Source of the DNA: Mesorhizobium sp.
Lineage (GTDB): Bacteria; Pseudomonadota; Alphaproteobacteria; Rhizobiales; Rhizobiaceae
Direction: 5' to 3'
Assembly (NCBI GenBank): GCA_004020645.1
Contig: SAQL01000041.1
Location: 1-48,709, forward strand
Length of the DNA stretch: 48,709 nucleotides
The notes beneath the pieces are model-generated. The model made no database searches. It saw only the letters and a list, made by a program, of their open reading frames with translations, and was not told the DNA's origin. The first letter of the stretch is position 1. Each line of letters begins with the position of its first letter. The position numbers and the translations under genes are program-made. Of the stretch, positions 42,628-48,709 are shown in pieces.

Positions 42628-42670
42628 CGGGTCGTCCCGGTCTTTTCGGAAAGCGCGAAGTCGTCTTCGC
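42628..42670 (-). promoter_or_regulatory. Guanidine-II (mini-ykkC) riboswitch
   Basis: On the minus strand, two hairpins each display the tetraloop ACGA. P1 is GCGAAG-ACGA-CTTCGC (42670 to 42655). A 15-base linker follows, then P2, CGGG-ACGA-CCCG (42639 to 42628). Two stem-loops with ACGR loops, just upstream of a Shine-Dalgarno sequence (GGAG at 42618-42615) and a sugE gene, are the defining layout of the guanidine-II class. Guanidinium binding stabilises the paired loops and turns translation on. The call is from visual consensus matching, not a covariance search. Confidence 0.85.
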
Positions 42671-42711
42671 TGCATTGATTTAGAAATTCGGGTGCCCAAT
42701 CAACAGCAGCG

Positions 42712-42767
42712 CCGACGGCATTTCAGGACCAATCGCTGGATGTCGATTGGTCCTGAAATGCCGTCGG
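42712..42767. repeat. Perfect inverted repeat, 24-bp arms
   Basis: Positions 42712-42735 and 42744-42767 are exact complements with an 8-base loop (CTGGATGT). It lies between the small basic protein gene, upstream on the minus strand, and the riboswitch. It may terminate transcription from that gene and insulate the guanidine-controlled transcript. It may also be a repeat family member. Confidence 0.65.
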
Positions 42768-42794
42768 TCATGCCTTGCGCCGAAACGCCGAGGC

Positions 42795-42920
42795 TTACTT
42801 GTCCTTGAGTTTGGTCGCCTTGACGGGCGGCGCTTTCAGGGTCGGGGCAGCTGCGGGTTTCTTTGCGTCCTTCTTCGGCTTGCGGGCTTCTTTGCCCGCC
42901 TTCATCGCACCTTTAGCCAT
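42795..42920 (-). CDS. Small basic conserved-type protein
   Basis: This 41-residue Lys/Ala/Pro-rich protein starts MAKGAMKAGKEARKPKKDA and ends KATKLKDK. GGAGGAAA lies at good distance before the ATG, a much stronger site than random. The MAKGxMKxxKExxKPKK pattern resembles short alphaproteobacterial proteins that I have seen annotated as hypothetical. The charge suggests nucleic-acid or ribosome association, but no function is known. Confidence 0.65.
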   Translation of the reverse strand: MAKGAMKAGKEARKPKKDAKKPAAAPTLKAPPVKATKLKDK

Positions 42921-43133
42921 GATTCGTTTCCTCCGATTGTGGCAAGCGAAATGAACCAAGAGAAACGTCCGACCGCAAGAGGCATAATCTGGCGCGCCTG
43001 CGTCAGCCGGCGGCCGTCAACCGTTTCTAATTCGCTCGTAAACCGCGCTGGTCCGTGCGATGATCTTTTTTGCACTGCAGCAACAACCCGTGCCTTCGCC
43101 GGGTGATGATCCGGCAGGCCGGTCAGGACGACA

Positions 43134-43964
43134 ATGCGAATCCATATCGGCTGCGAGATGAGCTTCGACTTTCCGCAGGAAACGCCGCTGATCGCGATGC
43201 TCAACGTCCACTATTCCCGCGCGTCCGATCTCGAGCGGCCGGATTTCCTGACCTCGAACCCACCGGTGCCGATCGAGAGCTACCGCGATAGTTTCGGCAA
43301 TTGGTGCAACCGTCTTGTCGCCCCGCCCGGTCGCTTCACCTTCGGCACGGACGCGGTGATCCGCGATACCGGCACTTTCGAGATCGGCGATCTCATGGCA
43401 TGGCAGCACGAGGTGCGCGAGTTGCCGTCGGACACGCTGCTGTTCCTGCTGCCCAGCCGCTATTGCGAGAGCGACGCGCTGGCGAGCGAGGCGTGGCGGC
43501 TGTTCGGCCACACACCGCTCGGCATTCCACGCGTGCAGGCGGTCTGCGATTTCGTCCACAACCATATCATCTTCAATTACGGCAATGCGCGGCCGACACG
43601 CACCGCGGCCGAGGCCTATCGTGAGCAAAGCGGCGTCTGCCGCGACTTCGCCCATCTCGCCGTCGCCTTCTGCCGCGCCTTGAACATCCCGACGCGCTAC
43701 TGCACCGGCTACATCAGCGACATCGGCCTGCCGAAACCGTGGTCGGACATGGATTTCGCCGCCTGGATGGAGGTTTATCTCGGCGGCCGCTGGCATGCCT
43801 TCGATCCGCGCAACAATGCGCCGCGCATCGGCCGTATCCTGATCGCCTCCGGCCGCGACGCAGCCGATGTGCCGCTGACCCATATTTTCGGGCCGGGCAC
43901 GCTGGCCGGCTTCAAGGTCTGGACGGAAGAGGTCATCGAACAGGCGTCGGCGCAGCAGTCTTGA
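43134..43964 (+). CDS. Transglutaminase-like family protein
   Basis: The 276-residue protein has an N-terminal beta-rich region (MRIHIGCEMSFDFPQETPL) and a C-terminal transglutaminase-like core. The core cysteine is C169 in QSGVCRDFAHLAVAFCRALNIPTR, and the later part is AAWMEVYLGGRWHAFDPRNN. The histidine expected in the canonical HAW triplet is Ala209 here (FAAW); H221 lies 12 residues later. Members of this group are predicted cysteine proteases or amidases, and loss of the His may change or remove activity. AGGACGACA precedes the ATG. It appears monocistronic. Confidence 0.88.
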   Translation: MRIHIGCEMSFDFPQETPLIAMLNVHYSRASDLERPDFLTSNPPVPIESYRDSFGNWCNRLVAPPGRFTFGTDAVIRDTGTFEIGDLMAWQHEVRELPSDTLLFLLPSRYCESDALASEAWRLFGHTPLGIPRVQAVCDFVHNHIIFNYGNARPTRTAAEAYREQSGVCRDFAHLAVAFCRALNIPTRYCTGYISDIGLPKPWSDMDFAAWMEVYLGGRWHAFDPRNNAPRIGRILIASGRDAADVPLTHIFGPGTLAGFKVWTEEVIEQASAQQS

Positions 43965-44063
43965 ACTGCCGGATGCTTCGCGCGTTGTGAATGCCTGTGG
44001 AACTGCGGCGGCTTCGCCGTTAAGCTCGAACGCGTCGAGGCGCAGCCGAAGGGAGGAGCGAAG

Positions 44064-44468
44064 ATGAAAATCGACGGCGGGTGCCATTGCGGCGCTATCA
44101 CTTACGAAGCGGAAGTCGATCCGGAAAAGACCAGTATTTGTCACTGCATCGATTGTCAGCAGTTGACGGGCACGGCCTTCCGCGTGACCGTGCCGGCGCC
44201 GGAGGACCACTACCGGATCACCAAGGGCACGCCGAAGATCTACATCAAGATCGCATCGAGCGGCGCTAGGCGCGCCCAGGCCTTTTGCGGCGAGTGCGGT
44301 TCGCACCTCTATGCCACGTCGGTTGGCGACGGGCCGAAAGTCTACGGCATCAGGGTCGGCACGGCGCGGCAGCGCGAACAACTGATCCCGAGAAAACAGA
44401 TATGGCACCGCTCGGCGCTGCACTGGCTGCCGGAGTTCGAAGGCATGACGACCGTCGAGGAGCAATAG
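44064..44468 (+). CDS. GFA family protein (zinc-binding, glutathione-dependent formaldehyde-activating type)
   Basis: The 134-residue protein has the GFA/CENP-V zinc sites: GGCHCGAITYEAEVD (C7, C9), ICHCIDCQQLTG near residues 28-33, and AFCGECGSHLY near residue 74. The family name comes from Gfa of Paracoccus, proposed to help glutathione react with formaldehyde, though many members have no proven activity. GGGAGG precedes the ATG. It converges on rmuC with four bases between the coding sequences. Confidence 0.9.
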   Translation: MKIDGGCHCGAITYEAEVDPEKTSICHCIDCQQLTGTAFRVTVPAPEDHYRITKGTPKIYIKIASSGARRAQAFCGECGSHLYATSVGDGPKVYGIRVGTARQREQLIPRKQIWHRSALHWLPEFEGMTTVEEQ

Positions 44469-44472
44469 CCTC

Positions 44473-45747
44473 TCACTCGTCGCCTTCGACGACCCTTAGT
44501 CTCAACTGACCGGACTTGGAGTCGGCGACGCGCGCACCCGCTTCGACCTTCGCGCCGGCCGCATGTGTCGTCTCGACCGATCCGGCGTCGTCCTCCGTCG
44601 GCTGCGCGCCGAACTCCAGCGCCTCGATCTTCTGGCCGCGCTTGGTCACCTTCGACGTCGAGACGAGGATATCGTCGATATCCTTGGCCGACTGGCCGAA
44701 ATGGCTCTGCAGCTTGCGCACCCGCTCGTCGAGGCGCGAGACATCCTCCATCAGCCGGATGACTTCGCCCTGGATTAAATGCGCCTGCTCGCGCATGCGG
44801 GCGTCCTTGAGGATCGCCTGGATGACCTGGATCGACAGCATCAGCAGCGACGGCGAGACGATGACGATGCGGGCGCGGTGCGCCTTGTGGACAATCCCCT
44901 CGAAATTCTCGTGGATCTCGGCGAACACCGATTCCGACGGCACGAACATGAAGGCGGTGTCCTGCGTCTCGCCCTGGATCAGGTATTTTTCGGATATATC
45001 GCGGACATGCACCTCGATGTCGCGCCGGAACGCTTGTGCTGCGACCTTCTGCAAATCGACACCTTCGGCGGCACGGATGGCGTTCCAGGCCTCCAGCGGA
45101 AACTTTGCGTCGATGGCAAGTGCGGGCGCGCCATTCGGCATCTTCACCAGGCAGTCGGGCCGGCTGCCGTTCGACAAGGTCGCCTGGAATTCATAGGCGC
45201 CGTGCGGCAGGCCGTCGGCGACGATCGCCTCCATGCGCGACTGGCCGAAAGCGCCGCGCGTCTGCTTGTTGGAGAGGATCGCCTGAAGCTGAACGACCTG
45301 GCCGGCGAGCGACTGGATGTTGCCCTGCGCGGTATCGATGACCGCCAGCCGCTCCTGCAGTCTGGCGAGGCTCTCATGCGTCGATTTCGTCTGCTCGGTC
45401 ATGGTCTGGCCGAGACGGCCGGTCATCGCGTCGAGACGTTGTCCGATCGACTGTGTGAGTTCGGCCTGCCGCGCCCCGAACACTTCGGCGATGGCGCCCA
45501 TGCGGCCCTGCATCTCGGCCTGGCTTGCCAAGATGCCGGCCATCCGCGCCTCCGCGTCACGGGCGTGGTCGGCTGCTTCCGCGGCAGCCACCGCACGCGC
45601 CTTGGCAGAACGCCAGAGCGCGACGACGAGCGCCACGAACAGGCCCAGAAACAGGATCGCGCCGATTGCCAATGCGTAGCCGAGCGTGATCGTGGTGGCG
45701 CCGAGCCGGGCAATTGGTTCGGACAGGATGGTGGTCAGGTCATTCAT
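44473..45747 (-). CDS. rmuC: DNA recombination protein RmuC
   Basis: The 424-residue protein has an N-terminal membrane anchor (ALAIGAILFLGLFVALVVALW, residues about 24-44), a long coiled coil (about 50-140) and the conserved RmuC nuclease-like domain, including SRMEAIVADGLPHGAYEFQ, GAPALAIDAKFPLEAWNAI and FMFVPSESVFAEIHENF, ending with SPSLLMLSIQVIQ and a second helical region. RmuC limits inversions at short inverted repeats in E. coli, which is of interest given the many palindromes here. ATG 45747 is favoured because the membrane helix follows it; 45759 is an alternative. Confidence 0.9.
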   Translation of the reverse strand: MNDLTTILSEPIARLGATTITLGYALAIGAILFLGLFVALVVALWRSAKARAVAAAEAADHARDAEARMAGILASQAEMQGRMGAIAEVFGARQAELTQSIGQRLDAMTGRLGQTMTEQTKSTHESLARLQERLAVIDTAQGNIQSLAGQVVQLQAILSNKQTRGAFGQSRMEAIVADGLPHGAYEFQATLSNGSRPDCLVKMPNGAPALAIDAKFPLEAWNAIRAAEGVDLQKVAAQAFRRDIEVHVRDISEKYLIQGETQDTAFMFVPSESVFAEIHENFEGIVHKAHRARIVIVSPSLLMLSIQVIQAILKDARMREQAHLIQGEVIRLMEDVSRLDERVRKLQSHFGQSAKDIDDILVSTSKVTKRGQKIEALEFGAQPTEDDAGSVETTHAAGAKVEAGARVADSKSGQLRLRVVEGDE

Positions 45748-45852
45748 ATTGGGCAGCATAGATGATTCGGCCGGACGGCACAGATCAAAACGTGAACAGC
45801 TCTGCAAATGCTCCGGTTGACGCTTTTCGTGCGAGGTCTTAGGTGAGACGCC

Positions 45853-46395
45853 ATGTCGATCAAGCCGCTCATCATCCTTCCCGATCCCGTCCTGCGCCAG
45901 GTTTCGAAACCGGTCGAGCGCGTCGATGGCGCCTTGCGCAAACTGGCCGACGACATGCTGGACACCATGTATGATGCGCCGGGCATCGGTCTGGCGGCGA
46001 TCCAGGTTGGCGAACCGTTGCGCATGCTGGTGATCGATCTCGCCAAGGAAGATGAGCCGCCGGCGCCGCATGTCTTCATCAATCCCGAGATCCTCGAGAG
46101 CGCCGATCAGCGCTCGGTCTACGAGGAGGGCTGCCTGTCGATCCCGGATTACTATGCCGAGGTCGAACGCCCCGCCGCCGTGCGGGTGAAATATCTTGAT
46201 CGCGACGGCAAGCTGCAGGAGATCGAGGCCGAAGGGTTGATGGCGACTTGCCTTCAGCACGAAATCGACCATCTCAACGGTGTTCTGTTCATCGACCACA
46301 TCTCGAAACTGAAGCGCGACATGGTGGTGAAGAAGTTCAAGAAGCTCGCCAGGGACAAGGCAGGCAACAAGGCGCCGGGCAAGTTGGTGGGATAG
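45853..46395 (+). CDS. def: Peptide deformylase
   Basis: The 180-residue metalloenzyme removes the formyl group from nascent N-terminal methionine. All three motifs are present: GIGLAAIQVG (about residues 44-53), EEGCLSIPD with metal-ligand C94, and QHEIDHLNG with H136, E137 and H140. Length is normal for proteobacteria. It is followed after 9 bases by fmt, the gene for the formylating enzyme, the usual pairing. A divergent promoter with rmuC is likely in the 105-base gap. Confidence 0.96.
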   Translation: MSIKPLIILPDPVLRQVSKPVERVDGALRKLADDMLDTMYDAPGIGLAAIQVGEPLRMLVIDLAKEDEPPAPHVFINPEILESADQRSVYEEGCLSIPDYYAEVERPAAVRVKYLDRDGKLQEIEAEGLMATCLQHEIDHLNGVLFIDHISKLKRDMVVKKFKKLARDKAGNKAPGKLVG

Positions 46396-46404
46396 GGCTC
46401 AAAA

Positions 46405-47340
46405 ATGCCCTTGCGCGTCATCTTCATGGGTACGCCCGAATTCTCCGTGCCGACGCTGCGGGCGATCGCAGATGCCGGGCATGAGGTAGAAGCCGTCTAT
46501 ACCCAGCCGCCGCGCGCCGCCGGTCGCCGCGGGCTGGAACTGACGCCGTCGCCGGTGCAGCGCGAGGCGGAGCGGCTGGGCTTCGAGGTGCGGACGCCGG
46601 TGTCGCTGAAGAGCGAGGCCGAGCAGCAGGCGTTCCGCGCCCTGCGGGCCGATGTCGCCGTGGTCGTCGCCTATGGATTGCTGTTGCCCAAACCAATTCT
46701 CGAGGCGCCGCGGCTCGGCTGCCTCAATGGTCACGCGTCGCTGTTGCCACGCTGGCGCGGCGCCGCCCCTATCCAGCGCGCCATCATGGCCGGCGATACC
46801 GAGACAGGCATGATGGTGATGCGGATGGAAGAGGGCCTGGACACCGGCCCGGTGGCGATGGTCGAAAAATGCGCCATCGGCCCCGATATGACGGCCGGCG
46901 AACTGCACGATCGGTTGATGCACATTGGTGCCGCGCTGATGGCGGAAGCGCTGGCACGAATGGAACGGGATGCCCTGACATTTACCGCACAGGCGACGGA
47001 GGGGGTGACCTACGCCAAAAAGATCGATAAAGCGGAGACGCGCGTGGACTGGACGAGGCCTGCTGGCGAAGTCCACGATCATATTCGCGGCCTGTCGCCT
47101 TTTCCCGGCGCATGGTGCGAGACCGAAATTGGCGGCCGCTTGGAGCGGCTGAAACTGCTTCGCTCGACGCTTTCGGATGGCGCCGGCGAGCCGGGAGGAA
47201 TTCTCGACGACCGGCTGACGGTCGCCTGCGAGTCAGGCGCGATCAGGCTGGTCGAAGTTCAACGTGCGGGCGGAAGGCCCATTGCCGCGCAGGAATTTCT
47301 GCGCGGGGCCAAGCTCGAAAAAGGAATGAAATTCTCATGA
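46405..47340 (+). CDS. fmt: Methionyl-tRNA formyltransferase
   Basis: The 311-residue enzyme formylates initiator Met-tRNA using 10-formyl-tetrahydrofolate. It has RVIFMGTPEFSVPTLRAI at the N-terminus, the catalytic region LNGHASLLPRWRGAAPIQRAI (Asn and His of the N-x-H core) and EEGLDTGPV with the catalytic Asp, followed by a C-terminal tRNA-binding domain with HDHIRGLSPFPGAW. It lies directly after def and overlaps the GNAT gene by four bases (ATGA). Confidence 0.96.
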   Translation: MPLRVIFMGTPEFSVPTLRAIADAGHEVEAVYTQPPRAAGRRGLELTPSPVQREAERLGFEVRTPVSLKSEAEQQAFRALRADVAVVVAYGLLLPKPILEAPRLGCLNGHASLLPRWRGAAPIQRAIMAGDTETGMMVMRMEEGLDTGPVAMVEKCAIGPDMTAGELHDRLMHIGAALMAEALARMERDALTFTAQATEGVTYAKKIDKAETRVDWTRPAGEVHDHIRGLSPFPGAWCETEIGGRLERLKLLRSTLSDGAGEPGGILDDRLTVACESGAIRLVEVQRAGGRPIAAQEFLRGAKLEKGMKFS

Positions 47341-47846
47341 GCATGATGTCGATACGCGCGGCAACGCCGCGGGACCGCGAGGCGATCCGCCTCGTCGAGG
47401 AACACGCATTCGGCCAGCAGGCGGAGGCCGGACTGGTCGACGCGCTGGTCAGCGGCGGCGATGCCGTCGTCGAACTGGTGGCGGAAGAAGATGGACAGGT
47501 GGTCGGCCATATCCTGTTTTCGCGGCTTTTCGTGCAGAACGGCGGCAAGAGCTTTCCGGCGGTGGCGCTGGCGCCTCTGGCGGTCGAGCCGTCATTCCAT
47601 GGCACCGGCATCGGCGGTGCGCTGGTCCGCGAGGCGCATATCCGCCTGAAGGACGCCGGCGAGGTGCTGGCGGTTGTGCTTGGCGATCCCGCTTATTATG
47701 GCCGCTTCGGCTACAGTCATGCGCGCGCCGAAAAGTTCGAAAGCGAGTACCAAGGCGAAGCGCTGCAGGCACTGGCCTGGGGCGAAGCGCCTGAGACCGG
47801 CAAGCTGGTCTATGCTTCGGCCTTTAGCTCCGCGCTCGCCGCCTAA
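47337..47846 (+). CDS. GNAT-family N-acetyltransferase
   Basis: The 169-residue protein has the GNAT fold. The acetyl-CoA pyrophosphate loop is in FHGTGIGGALVREAH near residue 83, preceded by the beta-strand PAVALAPLAVEP, and followed by VVLGDPAYYGRFGYSHA. This last motif (LGDPAYYxRFGF) is typical of the YhbS-like branch. The start overlaps the fmt stop by four bases, so it is translated with the def-fmt unit. Substrate is unknown. It is a frequent passenger between fmt and truA in rhizobia, from memory. Confidence 0.9.
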   Translation: MSMMSIRAATPRDREAIRLVEEHAFGQQAEAGLVDALVSGGDAVVELVAEEDGQVVGHILFSRLFVQNGGKSFPAVALAPLAVEPSFHGTGIGGALVREAHIRLKDAGEVLAVVLGDPAYYGRFGYSHARAEKFESEYQGEALQALAWGEAPETGKLVYASAFSSALAA

Positions 47847-47863
47847 CCTCATCCTGCTTAGGA

Positions 47864-48622
47864 ATGCCGCGTTTTCGCCTCGACATCGAATATGACGGCA
47901 GCCTCTATGCCGGCTGGCAGCGCCAGGCAGACCAGCCTTCGGTGCAGCAGGCGATCGAACAGGCGATCGAGAGGTTCTGCGGCGAACGGGTCTCGCTGCG
48001 CGGCGCCGGCCGCACCGATGCCGGCGTCCATGCGACCGGTCAGGTGGCGCATATCGATCTCCTCAAGGCGTGGCCTGATGACAAGGTGCGCGATGCCGTC
48101 AACGCGCATCTGCAAGCGGCTAAGGCGCGCATCGCCATCCTCCAGGCGGCCGTCGTGCCTGATAGCTTCGATGCGCGTTTCTCGGCGACCGGCCGCCACT
48201 ATCTCTACCGCATCGTCAACCGGCGCGCGCCGGCGGCGCTCGACAAGGGCAAGATCTGGTGGGTGCCGAAGCGGCTCGACGCCGAGGCCATGCATGAGGC
48301 GGCAAAGGTGCTGCTGGGGCGGCATGATTTCACCACGTTCCGCTCGACCCAATGCCAGGCCGACAACCCGATCCGGACCCTCGACCGGCTGGATGTCAGT
48401 CGGCTGGGTGACGTGATCGAAGTGCGAGCCTCGGCGCGCTCGTTCCTGCACAATCAGGTGCGCTCGATGGTTGGCTCGCTGAAGCGCGTCGGCGAAGGCG
48501 GCTGGACAGTTGCCGACCTGAAGGCGGCGCTCGGCGCGCGCGACCGTGCCGCCTGCGGCCAGGTGGCGCCGCCCGACGGCCTTTTTCTTATCGGTGTGGA
48601 TTACCCGCAGGCGTCCGGATGA
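47864..48622 (+). CDS. truA: tRNA pseudouridine synthase A
   Basis: The 252-residue enzyme isomerises uridines 38-40 of the tRNA anticodon arm. FRLDIEYDGSLYAGWQRQ at the N-terminus, RGAGRTDAGVHATGQVAH with catalytic D52, and RFSATGRHYLYRIVNRR give a clear match. The C-terminal SFLHNQVRSMVGSLKRVGEGGWT is the expected RNA-binding end. It lies 17 bases after the GNAT gene and closes the def-fmt-GNAT-truA block. Confidence 0.96.
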   Translation: MPRFRLDIEYDGSLYAGWQRQADQPSVQQAIEQAIERFCGERVSLRGAGRTDAGVHATGQVAHIDLLKAWPDDKVRDAVNAHLQAAKARIAILQAAVVPDSFDARFSATGRHYLYRIVNRRAPAALDKGKIWWVPKRLDAEAMHEAAKVLLGRHDFTTFRSTQCQADNPIRTLDRLDVSRLGDVIEVRASARSFLHNQVRSMVGSLKRVGEGGWTVADLKAALGARDRAACGQVAPPDGLFLIGVDYPQASG

Positions 48623-48709
48623 CGCGGCTAGATGTGCCGATCAGCCAGCGTCACCTAGTACTACAGTTGCGGATATCCGCGCCGCTTATAGTGACAGATG
48701 GTGGCCGCA

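Noticed and set aside
48623..48709. A further gene or terminator after truA
   Set aside because: The last 87 bases show no convincing start, hairpin or family motif. The next gene probably lies beyond the window.

Overview
The window looks like chromosome of an alphaproteobacterium of the order Rhizobiales, most likely Mesorhizobium or a close relative. This rests on high GC content, long ATGA-coupled operons, the smo/mtlK polyol cluster, the def-fmt-truA block, DUF1127 and DUF6481 proteins, and many short palindromic repeats of the kind scattered through rhizobial genomes. The genus call is from recognition, not a search. I saw no tRNA, rRNA, CRISPR array, insertion sequence or prophage gene.

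Layout. 0.1-3.3 kb: a HAD phosphatase, a SorC-family sugar regulator, a DUF1127 protein and a LysR regulator. 3.4-12.5 kb: a polyol (sorbitol/mannitol type) operon: binding protein, two permeases, ATPase, SDR polyol dehydrogenase, mannitol 2-dehydrogenase, HAD phosphatase and a ribulokinase-like FGGY kinase. 12.6-15.2 kb: histidine phosphatase, MATE exporter, small lipoprotein. 15.5-20.1 kb: a polar amino acid ABC importer without an ATPase gene, an agmatinase-family ureohydrolase, and a divergent LysR regulator with a perfect T-N11-A palindrome between them. 20.2-23.2 kb: pncB and a polytopic membrane protein. 23.3-28.0 kb: a complete five-gene branched-chain/amide-type ABC importer. 28.0-30.1 kb (minus strand): pncA and an NhaD-type antiporter.

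30.4-37.8 kb is the most interesting part. It is a tightly overlapping six-gene operon: a molybdenum hydroxylase (FAD subunit, then a fused [2Fe-2S]/molybdopterin subunit), a 6-hydroxynicotinate reductase-like Fe-S protein, a UPF0280 protein, a DUF1185 protein and a MarR regulator. It is divergent from pncA, and pncB lies about 10 kb away. This suggests a vitamin B3 or related N-heterocycle salvage and catabolism locus, two of whose genes have no known function.

37.9-48.6 kb is mostly housekeeping or stand-alone genes: two luciferase-like flavin oxidoreductases, an AI-2E family transporter, a DUF6481 protein, a SugE/Gdx exporter preceded by what reads as a guanidine-II (mini-ykkC) riboswitch, a 41-residue basic protein, a transglutaminase-like protein, a GFA protein, rmuC, and def-fmt-GNAT-truA.

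A second theme is palindromic mobile-type repeats. Copies lie between operon genes, one is translated in frame inside the molybdenum hydroxylase, and one appears to supply the start codon and Shine-Dalgarno sequence of the membrane protein after pncB. Gene-free gaps are short. The only one over 300 bases (30118-30429) holds the putative promoter and operator of the molybdenum hydroxylase operon. Positions 48623-48709 show nothing I can name.
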